DNA from: Janthinobacterium psychrotolerans
GTDB lineage: Bacteria; Pseudomonadota; Gammaproteobacteria; Burkholderiales; Burkholderiaceae_D
Direction of reading: 5' to 3'
DNA: 64,000 bases
NCBI RefSeq assembly: GCF_001677885.1
Contig: NZ_LOCQ01000056.1
Location: 124,001 to 188,000 of the forward strand
The notes under the pieces are model-generated. The model saw nothing but the letters and a program-made list of their open reading frames with translations. It had not been told where the DNA came from and did not search any database. Made by a program: the position numbers and the translations under genes. Positions 37,429 to 45,461 of this stretch are shown here, piece after piece; the first letter of the stretch is position 1; every line of letters starts with the position of its first letter.

Positions 37429-37815
37429 CTACTGTCCCGGCGGTGGCTGCCACAGCTCGACCTTGTTGCCCTCGGGATCGAGCACCCAGCCGAACTTGCC
37501 ATATTCCGACGCCTCGCCCGCCTCCAGCACATGGCAGCCTTCGGCCCGCAAGGCGTCCAGCAGCGCATCGAGATCGTCGACCCGGTAATTGATCATGAAC
37601 GGCGCGGTCCCGGGCGCATACGGCTCGCCCTGCGCCGGCGCGATATTCCAGATCGTCGTGCCGGCGCCGGGCTGGCCATCCTCGCCGGCCCAGCTGAAGG
37701 CCGCCCCGCCCCAGGCCTGCACATCGATGCCGAGATGGGTTTGATACCAGGCGCGCAGGGTGGCCGGGTCTTTTGCCTGGAAAAAGATACCGCCGATGCC
37801 GGTGACTCTTTTCAT
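37429..37815 (-). CDS. VOC-family protein (glyoxalase/bleomycin-resistance fold)
   Basis: A 128-residue single-polypeptide VOC protein: VTGIGGIFFQAKDPATLRAW, YQTHLGIDV, MINYRVDDLDALLDALRAEG and the C-terminal GWVLDPEGNKVELWQPP. The terminal Glu is the usual metal ligand. Substrate not predictable. Convergent with the LacI gene, six bases apart. Confidence 0.85.
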   Translation of the reverse strand: MKRVTGIGGIFFQAKDPATLRAWYQTHLGIDVQAWGGAAFSWAGEDGQPGAGTTIWNIAPAQGEPYAPGTAPFMINYRVDDLDALLDALRAEGCHVLEAGEASEYGKFGWVLDPEGNKVELWQPPPGQ

Positions 37816-37923
37816 GAAAACTCCGTGTGGAAATGAAATTTGACGAACTGTTCACCAAGCATACGCCGCGTGCATGCAAGCGGCTAGCCACGATTGACGC
37901 CTGGCGTATTAAAATCACGCCCC

Positions 37924-38799
37924 ATGACCTCGCCCGCCACCACCTCTCCCGTTCCCGACAGCATCCTGCTCCCTTCCCTGGCCGTCCTGGGAGGGCAGAT
38001 TTCCGTCAATCTGGGGGCGGCGGTGGCCAAAAACCTGTTTCCGGTGATCGGCGTCGAGGGCATTACGGCCTACCGGGTGGGGTTTTCGGCGCTGTTTTTG
38101 CTGGCGGTGTTCCGGCCCTGGCGTTTTTCGCTGACGCGCAAGGATGTGCTCAATTTGCTGGTCTACGGCTCCGTGCTGGGACTGATGAATCTGCTGATTT
38201 ACCGCGCATTTGCGCTGATACCGATCGGCATCGCGGTGGCCATCGAGGTAACGGGACCGCTGGCGGTGGCGATGCTGTCGTCGCGCCGGCCGCGCGACCT
38301 GCTGGCAGTAAGCTGCGCCGTGTTCGGCCTGTATCTGCTGCTGCCGCTAAAAGGTAGTCCGGGTAGCCTGGACCCGGTTGGCGTGGCGTATGCGCTGGGC
38401 GCGGCCACCTGCTGGGCGCTGTATATCATTTTCGGCAAGCGCGCTTCTTCCCTGCAAGGTGGCCAGGCCGTGGCCTGGGGCATGACGGTGGCGGCCATGC
38501 TGACGGTGCCGATCGGCGCGGCCTATGCGGGCACGGCACTGCTGTCGTCATCGCTGGCCCTGATGGGGCTGGCGATCGCCATGCTGTCGAGCGCGCTGCC
38601 CTACACCCTGGAAATCTTTGCCCTTCGCCGCTTGCCGCAGGGCGTGTTCGGCATGTTCAGCAGCGCCGCGCCGGCCGTCAGCGCGCTGGCGGCGATGGCG
38701 GTGCTGGGCGAACATCTGAGCCTGGTACAGTGGCTGGCGATTGCCTGCATCGTGCTGGCGTCGGCGATGGCGGCGCTGGGGGCGCAGTCCAGACGTTGA
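37924..38799 (+). CDS. rhtA: EamA-family exporter, RhtA-like
   Basis: A 291-residue protein with ten membrane helices in two EamA repeats (GGQISVNLGAAVAKNLFPVI, YRAFALIPIGIAVAIEVTGP, GVAYALGAATCWALYIIFGK, LPQGVFGMFSSAAPAVSALA). The GVEGITAYRVGFSALFL and VAIEVTGPLAVA patterns follow RhtA, the threonine/homoserine exporter. ATG 37924 is preferred over an in-frame upstream start for its better N-terminus. Monocistronic. Confidence 0.85.
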   Translation: MTSPATTSPVPDSILLPSLAVLGGQISVNLGAAVAKNLFPVIGVEGITAYRVGFSALFLLAVFRPWRFSLTRKDVLNLLVYGSVLGLMNLLIYRAFALIPIGIAVAIEVTGPLAVAMLSSRRPRDLLAVSCAVFGLYLLLPLKGSPGSLDPVGVAYALGAATCWALYIIFGKRASSLQGGQAVAWGMTVAAMLTVPIGAAYAGTALLSSSLALMGLAIAMLSSALPYTLEIFALRRLPQGVFGMFSSAAPAVSALAAMAVLGEHLSLVQWLAIACIVLASAMAALGAQSRR

Positions 38800-38865
38800 T
38801 CGACAAGAACGGGCGGGCAACCCTGTAAAATAGGCCATCGCCATTCACGCCGCATCGTCACCGCC

Positions 38866-39285
38866 ATGAGTCCTTTTTCGCCATCGGTTTGCCACGCTCG
38901 TGTTGTTTTGAGCCTGGGCACGGCTCTACTCGCCGTCCAGGCTGACGCGGCACCGGCCTCCGCACCAGCCGCCGCCCTGAAAGGCGACCCCGTTGCTGGC
39001 AAAAAAGTGTTTTACAGATGCGCCTCGTGCCACCAGGTGGGTCCTTCCGCGCGGGCGGGTTTCGGGCCCATGCTGACGGGCGTGATCGGCCGCAAGGCGG
39101 GCGCCACCACGGACTATCGCTATTCGCCGGCCATGAAAAACGCGAATATCGTCTGGACCGAACAAAACCTGGCCAGCTTCCTGAAAGCGCCCAGTGATTT
39201 TATTCCTGGCAATAAGATGCGCTTCTGGGGCATCAGCAATGCCCAGCAGGTGGCTGATTTGCTGGCCTATCTGCGCACCCAGTAA
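38866..39285 (+). CDS. Secreted class I c-type cytochrome
   Basis: A 139-residue protein with signal peptide (about residues 1-28), one haem-binding site CASCH, the GPMLTGVIGRKAG loop and the axial Met in PGNKMRFWGI. It resembles the small soluble cytochrome c2/c-550 class, acting as a periplasmic electron carrier. Partner enzyme not encoded nearby. Confidence 0.9.
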   Translation: MSPFSPSVCHARVVLSLGTALLAVQADAAPASAPAAALKGDPVAGKKVFYRCASCHQVGPSARAGFGPMLTGVIGRKAGATTDYRYSPAMKNANIVWTEQNLASFLKAPSDFIPGNKMRFWGISNAQQVADLLAYLRTQ

Positions 39286-39300
39286 GGCAGTCAAGCCAGC

Positions 39301-39627
39301 TTAACTTTCCAGTGCTTCCAGCACACCCTTGCGCTTCTTGTGCGCCAGCTCGTAGTTGCGTACCTGTTTCAGCTGGGCGGACGTCAGGCCGTCGAGGTGC
39401 TCGCGCACCTGCGCCACCGTCAGGTGCTGGTAGCCGGCAATTGGCAACTCGCCGTCACCATCGGCCTTGGCCCTGGTTTGCCGCGTTTCGCCTTGCTGCG
39501 CGCGCTGCTTGTTGACGATGCGGGCCGCGACCTCTTCTTCGCGGCCGGGGTAGCGTCCTTCCTGCCTGAATTGTTTTTCCAGGTGCTTGAATTCGCGCTC
39601 GCGCTTGGGGTTGGCGCCTGTGGGCAT
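39301..39627 (-). CDS. Small charged hypothetical protein
   Basis: A 108-residue, highly charged protein. The N-terminal helix (REREFKHLEKQFRQEGRYPG, EEEVAARIVNKQRA) is like that of proteins loosely annotated as plasmid stabilisation proteins; the C-terminus (YQHLTVAQVREHLDGLTSAQ, VRNYELAHKKRKGVLEAL) resembles a SAP/Rho-N-like helical motif. Function unknown. Confidence 0.65.
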   Translation of the reverse strand: MPTGANPKREREFKHLEKQFRQEGRYPGREEEVAARIVNKQRAQQGETRQTRAKADGDGELPIAGYQHLTVAQVREHLDGLTSAQLKQVRNYELAHKKRKGVLEALES

Positions 39628-39659
39628 GCTGCCTCCGGGGTCGTGTCAATAAAATGCGT

Positions 39660-39923
39660 TCACGGCTTGGCCGGCAGCTTGCTGGCGCACAGATAGACCG
39701 AGTATACGGCGGCGATGCCCACCAGCACATAGACGGCGCGCGCGGCCGTGGTCATGTCGCCCAGCAGGCGCGCCACCACGTCAATGCCGAACAGGCCGAC
39801 CAGGCCCCAGTTCAGCCCGCCGATGACGAGCAGCACCATCGCTATCCAGTCCAGCGTATTCAAGCGTGCGGGCGTGCGTGCTTCGCGCGCCCCGGTTTCC
39901 GTTCCCGTTTGTATATTCGCCAT
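39660..39923 (-). CDS. DUF378-family small membrane protein
   Basis: An 87-residue protein with two membrane helices: LDWIAMVLLVIGGLNWGLVG with the DUF378 signature GGLNWGLVG, then AVYVLVGIAAVYSVYL. ATG 39923 follows AGGAGG at good distance. Function unknown. Confidence 0.85.
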   Translation of the reverse strand: MANIQTGTETGAREARTPARLNTLDWIAMVLLVIGGLNWGLVGLFGIDVVARLLGDMTTAARAVYVLVGIAAVYSVYLCASKLPAKP

Positions 39924-40056
39924 TGCTGCCTCCTGTAAAGTCTGAAAACCTGGCCCTGCCATCTCACCCTGGCCAGGACTGGAGTGTAGGCGCGGCGCGC
40001 AGGATGGGCATTCAGAAGATGCCTCAGGAATCGGTAGGACAAGTCTTGAATTGGCG

Positions 40057-40584
40057 TCAGCAGCCAGGAAGCTGCTTGTACATGACGGTGGTGGCGTCCA
40101 GCCTGCCGCCCTCGGGGGCCAGCGCATAGCCCGGAATCATGCCGGCCACCTGGTAGCCCAGCGAGGCATACAGCGGTTCGGCATGGTCTTGCGTGCGCGT
40201 GTCGAGCGTCAGCAACGGTCGCGACAAGGCGCGGGCGTGCGCTTCGAGCGCCTGCATCAGCTGGCGCGCGATGCCGCGCCGCCGGCACACGGGATGGACC
40301 AGCAGCTTGCGCACTTCGGCCCGGTGCGCCTGGTTGGGCGGCGTATCCCAGTCCAGCTGCACGGCGCCGGCAATCACGCCATCGAGCTGCGCCACCAGCA
40401 GCAGGCGGCTGCCGCGCGCCACGGCCGGGCCTACATTGCCGCTCCAGAACGCCTCGCTATCGTTGCTGCTGAAGGGCAGGATAAAGCCGATGCTGGCGCC
40501 GTCATGCACGCAGGCGTGCAGCAAGGCAGACAATTCCGACAGGCGTGCGTTGATCGTGTCGGGGTTCAGGGTAACAAGTTGCAT
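40057..40584 (-). CDS. GNAT-family N-acetyltransferase
   Basis: A 175-residue acetyltransferase: AGAVQLDWDTPP strand, EVRKLLVHPVCRRRGIARQL motif A with the acetyl-CoA loop RRRGIA, then TLDTRTQDHAEPLYASLGYQ. Start 40584 has GAGG five bases upstream; an in-frame ATG exists at 40605. It is 17 bases downstream of the XRE-cupin regulator and cotranscribed. Substrate unknown. Confidence 0.85.
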   Translation of the reverse strand: MQLVTLNPDTINARLSELSALLHACVHDGASIGFILPFSSNDSEAFWSGNVGPAVARGSRLLLVAQLDGVIAGAVQLDWDTPPNQAHRAEVRKLLVHPVCRRRGIARQLMQALEAHARALSRPLLTLDTRTQDHAEPLYASLGYQVAGMIPGYALAPEGGRLDATTVMYKQLPGC

Positions 40585-40601
40585 GGCGTCCTCACTGGTG
40601 A

Positions 40602-41174
40602 TCACACAATAAACAGGACATAGCGCGCACCGCTATCGGGCGGCGCATCGAAGGCGCTGGGGCCGGACAGTTGATAGCGCAGGCAGTCGCCGGGCAACAG
40701 CTCATGGCGCTGGCCGTTGACGGTCACGGCCAGCTTGCCTTCCTGCATCAGCAAATGATGTTCCATGCCGGGACGCGGCGAGGTCGCATACGCGATATGG
40801 GCGCCGGCGTCCAGCTCGCATTCGAGCGCCTCGCCGGCCAGCGCCTGCGACGGCGGCGAGACGGAGCGGCGGCGAAAGCCGGTTTGCGCATCGCTCCAGA
40901 CGGGCTGGTCCGCGAGACGCAGCAGCGGTGGAAAATCGTCTTCCACCATGCGCAGCAGGCGCGACATGCTCAAGCCGTAGGCGGCGCACAGGCGGCCCAG
41001 CACGCTGGTAGTGGGGCTGACGTCGGCGTTTTCCAGGCGCGACAAAGTGGCGCGGCTGACCTGGCTTTGGGCGGCCAGCTGGTCGAGCGACCAGCCCTGC
41101 TCCAGGCGCAACTGGCGCAGGCGCTGGGCCAGGCGCTGTTCGGTGGCCTGTTCGGGTGTGAGTGTATTTTCCAT
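40602..41174 (-). CDS. XRE-family regulator with C-terminal cupin
   Basis: A 190-residue regulator with HTH_3 domain (RLAQRLRQLRLEQGWSLDQL, AAQSQVSRATLSRLENADVS) and a cupin_2 domain (GMEHHLLMQEGKLAVTVNGQ, ELLPGDCLRYQ). This class usually represses an adjacent metabolic gene and responds to a small ligand in the cupin. ATG 41174 is embedded in the 33-bp palindrome described separately, strongly suggesting autorepression of this regulator-GNAT operon. Confidence 0.88.
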   Translation of the reverse strand: MENTLTPEQATEQRLAQRLRQLRLEQGWSLDQLAAQSQVSRATLSRLENADVSPTTSVLGRLCAAYGLSMSRLLRMVEDDFPPLLRLADQPVWSDAQTGFRRRSVSPPSQALAGEALECELDAGAHIAYATSPRPGMEHHLLMQEGKLAVTVNGQRHELLPGDCLRYQLSGPSAFDAPPDSGARYVLFIV

Positions 41175-41201
41175 ATATGGGAATTTATCCCATATATGGA
41201 A
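41169..41201. promoter_or_regulatory. 33-bp perfect inverted repeat, probable XRE operator
   Basis: Two perfect 14-base arms, TTCCATATATGGGA and TCCCATATATGGAA, are separated by five bases (ATTTA). Each arm itself contains the 10-base palindrome CCATATATGG, so the site could hold two dimers. It covers the start codon of the XRE-cupin gene (ATG at 41174-41172, minus strand). Confidence 0.7.
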
Positions 41202-41302
41202 CTCAATCAAGCACAAACGCTGGCCGTTCCACAACGCGCGGGCACGCTGGCGCCAGCCGATGCGGGCCTCGCGCCGCCGAGTCCGAAACAGTACTCACAA
41301 CA

Positions 41303-42205
41303 TCAGGCTTGCCGGCGCGCCGCTTCGCGGCATAGTTCCAGGAAGCCCGCCAGGCGCGGCGAGAGGATTTTCCTGGCCGGATGGATCAGGTAAAAACGCC
41401 GCGCCAGCGCCGGCAAGGCCGTCGGCAGCACCACCAGTTGCCCGCTCGCCAGCAAGTCGGCCACCACCACGCGCGACAAACACGCAATGCCCAGCCCGGC
41501 GGCCGCCGCATGCTTGATCGCTTCAGAATTGCCCAGCTCGCCCGCCGGGCGCAGATAATGCAGATGCGGCAGCAGCGCCTGCGCCACCGCTTCGCGCGTG
41601 CCCGAGCCCGCTTCGCGCAGCAGCCAGCCCGCCTCGCGCAAGTCGTCCAACGCCAGCCGGCGGCCCGGCAGGGCCAGCGGATGCGACGGTGCCGCCACCA
41701 CCAGCAGCTCGTCTTCCAGCCACGGTTCGACCTGCAAACCGGCCTCGTGGCAGGGGCCTTCGATCAGGCCGATATCGACCTTGAACTGCGCCACGTCGGC
41801 GGCCACGTCAGCCGTATTGGCAATGGTCGCCTGCGCCAGGCTGGCGCCATGCACCTGCCGCGCCCGCATCAGGATGGCCGGCAACAGATAAATGCCGATG
41901 GTGGTGCTGGCGCCGATCCGCAGGCTGGCCGGCGCACCTAGCCCGTCGCCGGCAAACTGGCGCTCGATGCCGGCCGCGCCGTCGCACAGCTGGCGCGCCT
42001 GCGGCAGCAGCAGGCGGCCGTTATCGTTGAGCATCAAGCGCTTGCCGACGCGATCGAACAGCCGTGCCGCCAGCACGCTTTCCAGCTCGTTCAGGGCGGC
42101 GCTGGTGGCCGATTGCGACAGGGAAATCACCTCGGCGGCCGCGCTGGTGCTGCCCGCATCGGCCACCGCCAGGAAAATGTGTAATTGCCGCAAGGTCAAA
42201 CGCAT
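41303..42205 (-). CDS. yeiE: LysR-family regulator, YeiE-like
   Basis: A 300-residue LysR regulator: HTH (LRQLHIFLAVADAGSTSAAA, LSQSATSAALNELESVL) and the YeiE-typical LFDRVGKRLMLNDNGR, followed by a substrate domain (LRIGASTTIGIYLLPAIL, DIGLIEGPCH). Divergent from the yeiH-like exporter gene, the usual target of YeiE-type regulators. Confidence 0.87.
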   Translation of the reverse strand: MRLTLRQLHIFLAVADAGSTSAAAEVISLSQSATSAALNELESVLAARLFDRVGKRLMLNDNGRLLLPQARQLCDGAAGIERQFAGDGLGAPASLRIGASTTIGIYLLPAILMRARQVHGASLAQATIANTADVAADVAQFKVDIGLIEGPCHEAGLQVEPWLEDELLVVAAPSHPLALPGRRLALDDLREAGWLLREAGSGTREAVAQALLPHLHYLRPAGELGNSEAIKHAAAAGLGIACLSRVVVADLLASGQLVVLPTALPALARRFYLIHPARKILSPRLAGFLELCREAARRQA

Positions 42206-42222
42206 GAATCTACCTGTTTTTT

Positions 42223-42246
42223 AGATTGAATATACAGAAAGAATCT
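42223..42246. promoter_or_regulatory. Possible LysR-type binding site in yeiE-yeiH intergenic region
   Basis: AGATT (42223-42227) and AATCT (42242-42246) form an interrupted dyad, 14 bases apart, in the AT-rich 102-base gap between the divergent genes. The size is compatible with a LysR recognition site; the assignment is tentative. Confidence 0.3.
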
Positions 42247-42307
42247 GTTTTACCATTTAATTGACGGGCTGTACAGTGGGCATATCGACAGCCCCCACGG
42301 AGCACCC

Positions 42308-43381
42308 ATGCCATCCCCCAGCCTCGCCCATCCCTGGTCCCAGCGTACCGGCACACTGCTGCCCGGGCTGCTGCTGAGCGCCCTGCTTGCCTGGGCCGCC
42401 ATCGAACTGGGCAAGCTGCCCTGGCTGGTCCGGCATGGCCTGAGCGCGCTGACGGTGGCCATCCTGCTCGGCATTATCCTGGGTAACACCATCTATACGC
42501 GCTGGGCGCCCGCCTGCGGCGCCGGCGTGCAGTTTTCCAGGCAAGCCTTGCTGCGCCTGGGCATCGTCCTGTACGGCTTCAAGCTGACGTTCCAGGATGT
42601 TGGCCAGGTCGGCCTGGCCGGCATCGCCATCGATGCGCTGGTGCTGGTCTCCACCTTTGCCCTGGCCATGCTGCTGGGCATCAAGGTATTCAGGCTCGAC
42701 CGCGACAGCGCGATGTTGATCGGTGCAGGCAGCTCCATCTGCGGCGCGGCGGCCGTGATGGCGACGGAACCGGTGCTGCGGGCGCGCGGCGAAGACGTCA
42801 CCGTGGCGGTCGCTACCGTGGTGGTGTTTGGCACCCTGTCCATCTTTCTTTACCCCATGCTGTACCAGCTCAATCTCGGCTGGCACCTGCTGGGCACCGC
42901 GCCGGCCGCGTTCGGCGTATATATCGGTTCCACCGTGCATGAAGTGGCGCAAGTGGTGGCGGCCGGCAAGGCCATCGGCCAGGATGCGGCCAATGCGGCC
43001 GTGATCGCCAAGATGGTGCGCGTGATGATGCTGGCGCCGTTTCTCCTGACCCTGTCGGCGCTGCTGGCGCGCGGCAAGAACGCCCATAGCGGCGCAGCCA
43101 GGGCTGGCCTGGCCATACCCTGGTTCGCCTTTGTGTTTGTCGCCGTGGTCGCCTTCAATTCACTGGGCCTGCTGCCGGCCGCACTGGTGACGGCCGTGAA
43201 TGGCCTCGACACCGTGTTGCTGGCAATGGCCATGGCGGCGCTGGGACTCACTACGCACTGGTCGGCCATCCGCCGCGCCGGCTGCAAACCCCTGCTGCTG
43301 GCCGGCCTGCTGTTTTGCTGGCTGGTGGCCGGTGGCGCGCTGATCAATCGCACCGTCACCATGCTGGCGGCAATGGCATGA
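42308..43381 (+). CDS. yeiH: YeiH-family (UPF0324) putative sulfate exporter
   Basis: A 357-residue membrane protein with about ten helices: [59 protein letters not shown] (family signature), [20 protein letters not shown] and [11 protein letters not shown]. These match YeiH proteins, annotated as putative sulfate exporters and controlled by YeiE. Divergent from the yeiE-like gene. Confidence 0.9.
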   Translation: MPSPSLAHPWSQRTGTLLPGLLLSALLAWAAIELGKLPWLVRHGLSALTVAILLGIILGNTIYTRWAPACGAGVQFSRQALLRLGIVLYGFKLTFQDVGQVGLAGIAIDALVLVSTFALAMLLGIKVFRLDRDSAMLIGAGSSICGAAAVMATEPVLRARGEDVTVAVATVVVFGTLSIFLYPMLYQLNLGWHLLGTAPAAFGVYIGSTVHEVAQVVAAGKAIGQDAANAAVIAKMVRVMMLAPFLLTLSALLARGKNAHSGAARAGLAIPWFAFVFVAVVAFNSLGLLPAALVTAVNGLDTVLLAMAMAALGLTTHWSAIRRAGCKPLLLAGLLFCWLVAGGALINRTVTMLAAMA

Positions 43382-43442
43382 CACATGGACACAAAAAACT
43401 TCGTACAATAGGGTCCGCTTGATTTTTTGATACAGGTATCCC

Positions 43443-44090
43443 ATGCACTTCTCGAACTGGCTGCTGTTTTGCGGCGTCGCCCTGCTTGTCACGTTTTCGC
43501 CCGGCCCGGCCGTGCTCCTGGCCATCTCGAACTCGATCGCCGTCGGCCCGCGCCGCGCCATGGTCAGCAGCCTGGGCAATGGCGTGGGACTGTTCATTAT
43601 TTCCGGCGTCGCCATGGCCGGCATGGGCGTGGTGCTGGCCACCTCCGCCACCGCCTTCATGCTGCTGAAACTGGCAGGCGCGCTCTACCTGGTCTATCTG
43701 GGCATCAAGCAATGGCGCAGCAAGACCAGCATCGTTGCCGCAGCCGAAGTGTCGCAGCAGCCACGCGCGGCCAATCCGAATTCGAACGGCAAGCTGTTCC
43801 GCCAGGGCCTGACCGTCGCCTTGACCAATCCGAAAGCCATCCTGTTCTTCTCGGCGCTGTTTCCGCAGTTTATAAGCCAGGCGGAGCCCGTGGCGCTGCA
43901 GTTCGCCGTGCTGACGACCTCGTTCGTCGCCTGCGCCATGCTGGCCCATCTGTTCTATGCCACTCTGGCGCGCCTGCTGAAAAGCCAGCTGGCCAGCCCC
44001 GGCCGCGCGAAATTGTTCAACCGCATTTCAGGTGGCGCCTTCGTGCTGCTGGGCCTGAGCTTGTTGCGCCTGCGCAGCAAGGCGGCGTGA
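43443..44090 (+). CDS. LysE/RhtB-family amino-acid exporter
   Basis: A 215-residue membrane protein with the family start LLFCGVALLVTFSPGPAVLL, then NSIAVGPRRAMVSSLGNGVG, GALYLVYLGIKQWR and QGLTVALTNPKAILFFSALF. Exports an amino acid or similar compound; substrate not predictable. Confidence 0.9.
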   Translation: MHFSNWLLFCGVALLVTFSPGPAVLLAISNSIAVGPRRAMVSSLGNGVGLFIISGVAMAGMGVVLATSATAFMLLKLAGALYLVYLGIKQWRSKTSIVAAAEVSQQPRAANPNSNGKLFRQGLTVALTNPKAILFFSALFPQFISQAEPVALQFAVLTTSFVACAMLAHLFYATLARLLKSQLASPGRAKLFNRISGGAFVLLGLSLLRLRSKAA

Positions 44091-44096
44091 TACCGC

Positions 44097-44735
44097 TCAG
44101 GCGATAATGGCGGCGATGCGCTCGGCGATCGCCTGCGCCAGCTGCTGGATATGGTAGCCGTCGACAAAGCCGTGGTGCGCCTGCACTGAAAACGGCACCG
44201 CCATGCGGCCATCGGCGCCCGGACCGAACTTGCCCCAACTGATGCACGGGATATCGGCCTCGCCGTGGCGGTACACCGGGTGTTCGATGGCGCGCAGGTC
44301 CAGCCACGGCAGGCTGGTAATAAAGATGTTGTGGCGCTGCTCGCGCACGCTTTCCCCCGTACCTGTATTGATCAGCTTGGCTGAAGCTTCGGCGATGCGC
44401 TTGGCCTCCAGACTGCGGGAGATAAACAGGTCCAGCTGGTCCGTCATCTCGAAGCGCGTGTAGTTCAGGTTGTCGTCCGCATTGATGACGGTGTAGGAAG
44501 CGGGAAAGTCATCAATCCTGATCACCTCGCCCTCGTAAATGCGGTACATGAAGTTGTCGCTCTGCTTGACCGTATTCAGCACGCAATACAGGAAGAAGTG
44601 GAATACGGGAATTCCCTGCTGCTTGCACCAGGGCCGGAAGTCCGGCACGTCGAGCAGGAAGTTGATATTGACCAGCGGATTTTCAAACGCACTGAACAGC
44701 TCGTAGCGGTCGCGCCGCTTTTCAAAATTTTTCAT
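44097..44735 (-). CDS. Chloramphenicol-acetyltransferase-like (CAT-fold) O-acetyltransferase
   Basis: A 212-residue protein following the CAT fold: start KNFEKRRDRYELFSAFENPL, the strand VNINFLLDVPDF, and the catalytic HHGFVDGYH near the C-terminus (HHxxxDG, His as general base). Class A CATs are of similar length (about 215), but chromosomal relatives of this kind often do not give resistance, so chloramphenicol is not asserted as substrate. ATG 44735 is chosen from homology; the frame is open 17 codons further up. Confidence 0.85.
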   Translation of the reverse strand: MKNFEKRRDRYELFSAFENPLVNINFLLDVPDFRPWCKQQGIPVFHFFLYCVLNTVKQSDNFMYRIYEGEVIRIDDFPASYTVINADDNLNYTRFEMTDQLDLFISRSLEAKRIAEASAKLINTGTGESVREQRHNIFITSLPWLDLRAIEHPVYRHGEADIPCISWGKFGPGADGRMAVPFSVQAHHGFVDGYHIQQLAQAIAERIAAIIA

Positions 44736-44786
44736 GCGGCGAGTGTAGACGATGGATGCACTGGCGGGCAAGTCCAGCGGCGTCAT

Positions 44787-45050
44787 CTATTTGCCGTCGA
44801 CCGGCATCATCAGAAATACCAGTTTCCGCGAGGCGCTGTTCAGCGCCAGGCCCAGCAAGGGCAGCATGGCCATGACGACGGCCAGCGGCAGCCACAGCGC
44901 CAGCACGATCAATAGCGCCGTCATCGATTCGGTCAGCCAGACGGTTTGCATCATGCCGATGCGCGCGCCCAGATAGCCGCACAGCAGCTTGCCGAAAGCG
45001 CCGCCGACGAACAGCAAGGACAGGGCCAGGCAGGAAGAAAAGCGATCAGA
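44787..45050 (-). pseudogene. Fragment of an MFS transporter
   Basis: About 85 codons of an MFS permease C-terminal half: LSLLFVGGAFGKLLCGYLGA, MMQTVWLTESMTALLIVLAL, VVMAMLPLLGLALNSASRKL. The rest of the transporter is missing on both sides; the frame ends at a stop just upstream of the CAT-like gene. A decayed gene. Confidence 0.6.
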
Positions 45051-45093
45051 TGCCCGTCTATACCCTGCCCGGCGATGACGCCACGACCGCCGT

Positions 45094-45384
45094 TTATTTG
45101 GCCATGCCGTCCTTCTTCATCTCGTCCTTCTTCATCTCGTCCTTTTTCATCTCGTCTTTTTTCATGTCATCTTTTTTCATCATGCCGTCCTTGGCCATGG
45201 CATCTTTTTTCATGTGCTTCTTCGGCATCGGCTTGGCCATGCCGTTCTTGCCCATGCCATCCTTGTGCATGGCGTCGGCCGAGGCATCCTTGGCCATGGC
45301 GTCTTTCTTCATGGCGTCCTGGGCCAGGGCGGTGCCCGACATGAAGATGGCGGTGGCGATAATGGCGGTGATGGTGTTTTTCAT
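45094..45384 (-). CDS. MxKDx pentapeptide-repeat protein
   Basis: A 96-residue secreted or periplasmic protein: signal peptide (ITAIIATAIFMSGTALA), then imperfect repeats of M-x-K-D-x (AMKKDAMAKDA, HKDGMGKNGM, DMKKDEMKKDEMKKDEMKKD) to the end. Matches the MXKDX-repeat family, whose function is unknown; the Met and Lys/Asp pattern suggests metal or polyanion binding. The gene is in the same direction as the DUF1223 gene upstream. Confidence 0.88.
   Translation of the reverse strand: MKNTITAIIATAIFMSGTALAQDAMKKDAMAKDASADAMHKDGMGKNGMAKPMPKKHMKKDAMAKDGMMKKDDMKKDEMKKDEMKKDEMKKDGMAK
45111..45170. repeat. Tandem 15-bp repeats in the MxKDx gene
   Basis: Four consecutive 15-base units (CCTTCTTCATCTCGT twice exactly, then two variants) encode the MKKDE repeats at the protein C-terminus. 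Identical neighbouring units make copy-number change by slippage likely; each unit adds five residues without changing frame. Confidence 0.8.
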
Positions 45385-45461
45385 GATGATTCCTTGTCTC
45401 GAGGTTGGTTGGGACTATGCCCGGGTTTGATACAAGCGCTACTGGTACTGCTGAAAATCTG

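Noticed and set aside
44097..44735. Calling the CAT-like gene a chloramphenicol-resistance determinant
   Set aside because: Fold and HHxxxDG motif fit, but many chromosomal relatives lack this activity and there is no mobile-element context.
45111..45170. CRISPR-like direct repeats
   Set aside because: Units are 15 bases, contiguous without spacers and inside a coding frame; they encode MKKDE repeats.
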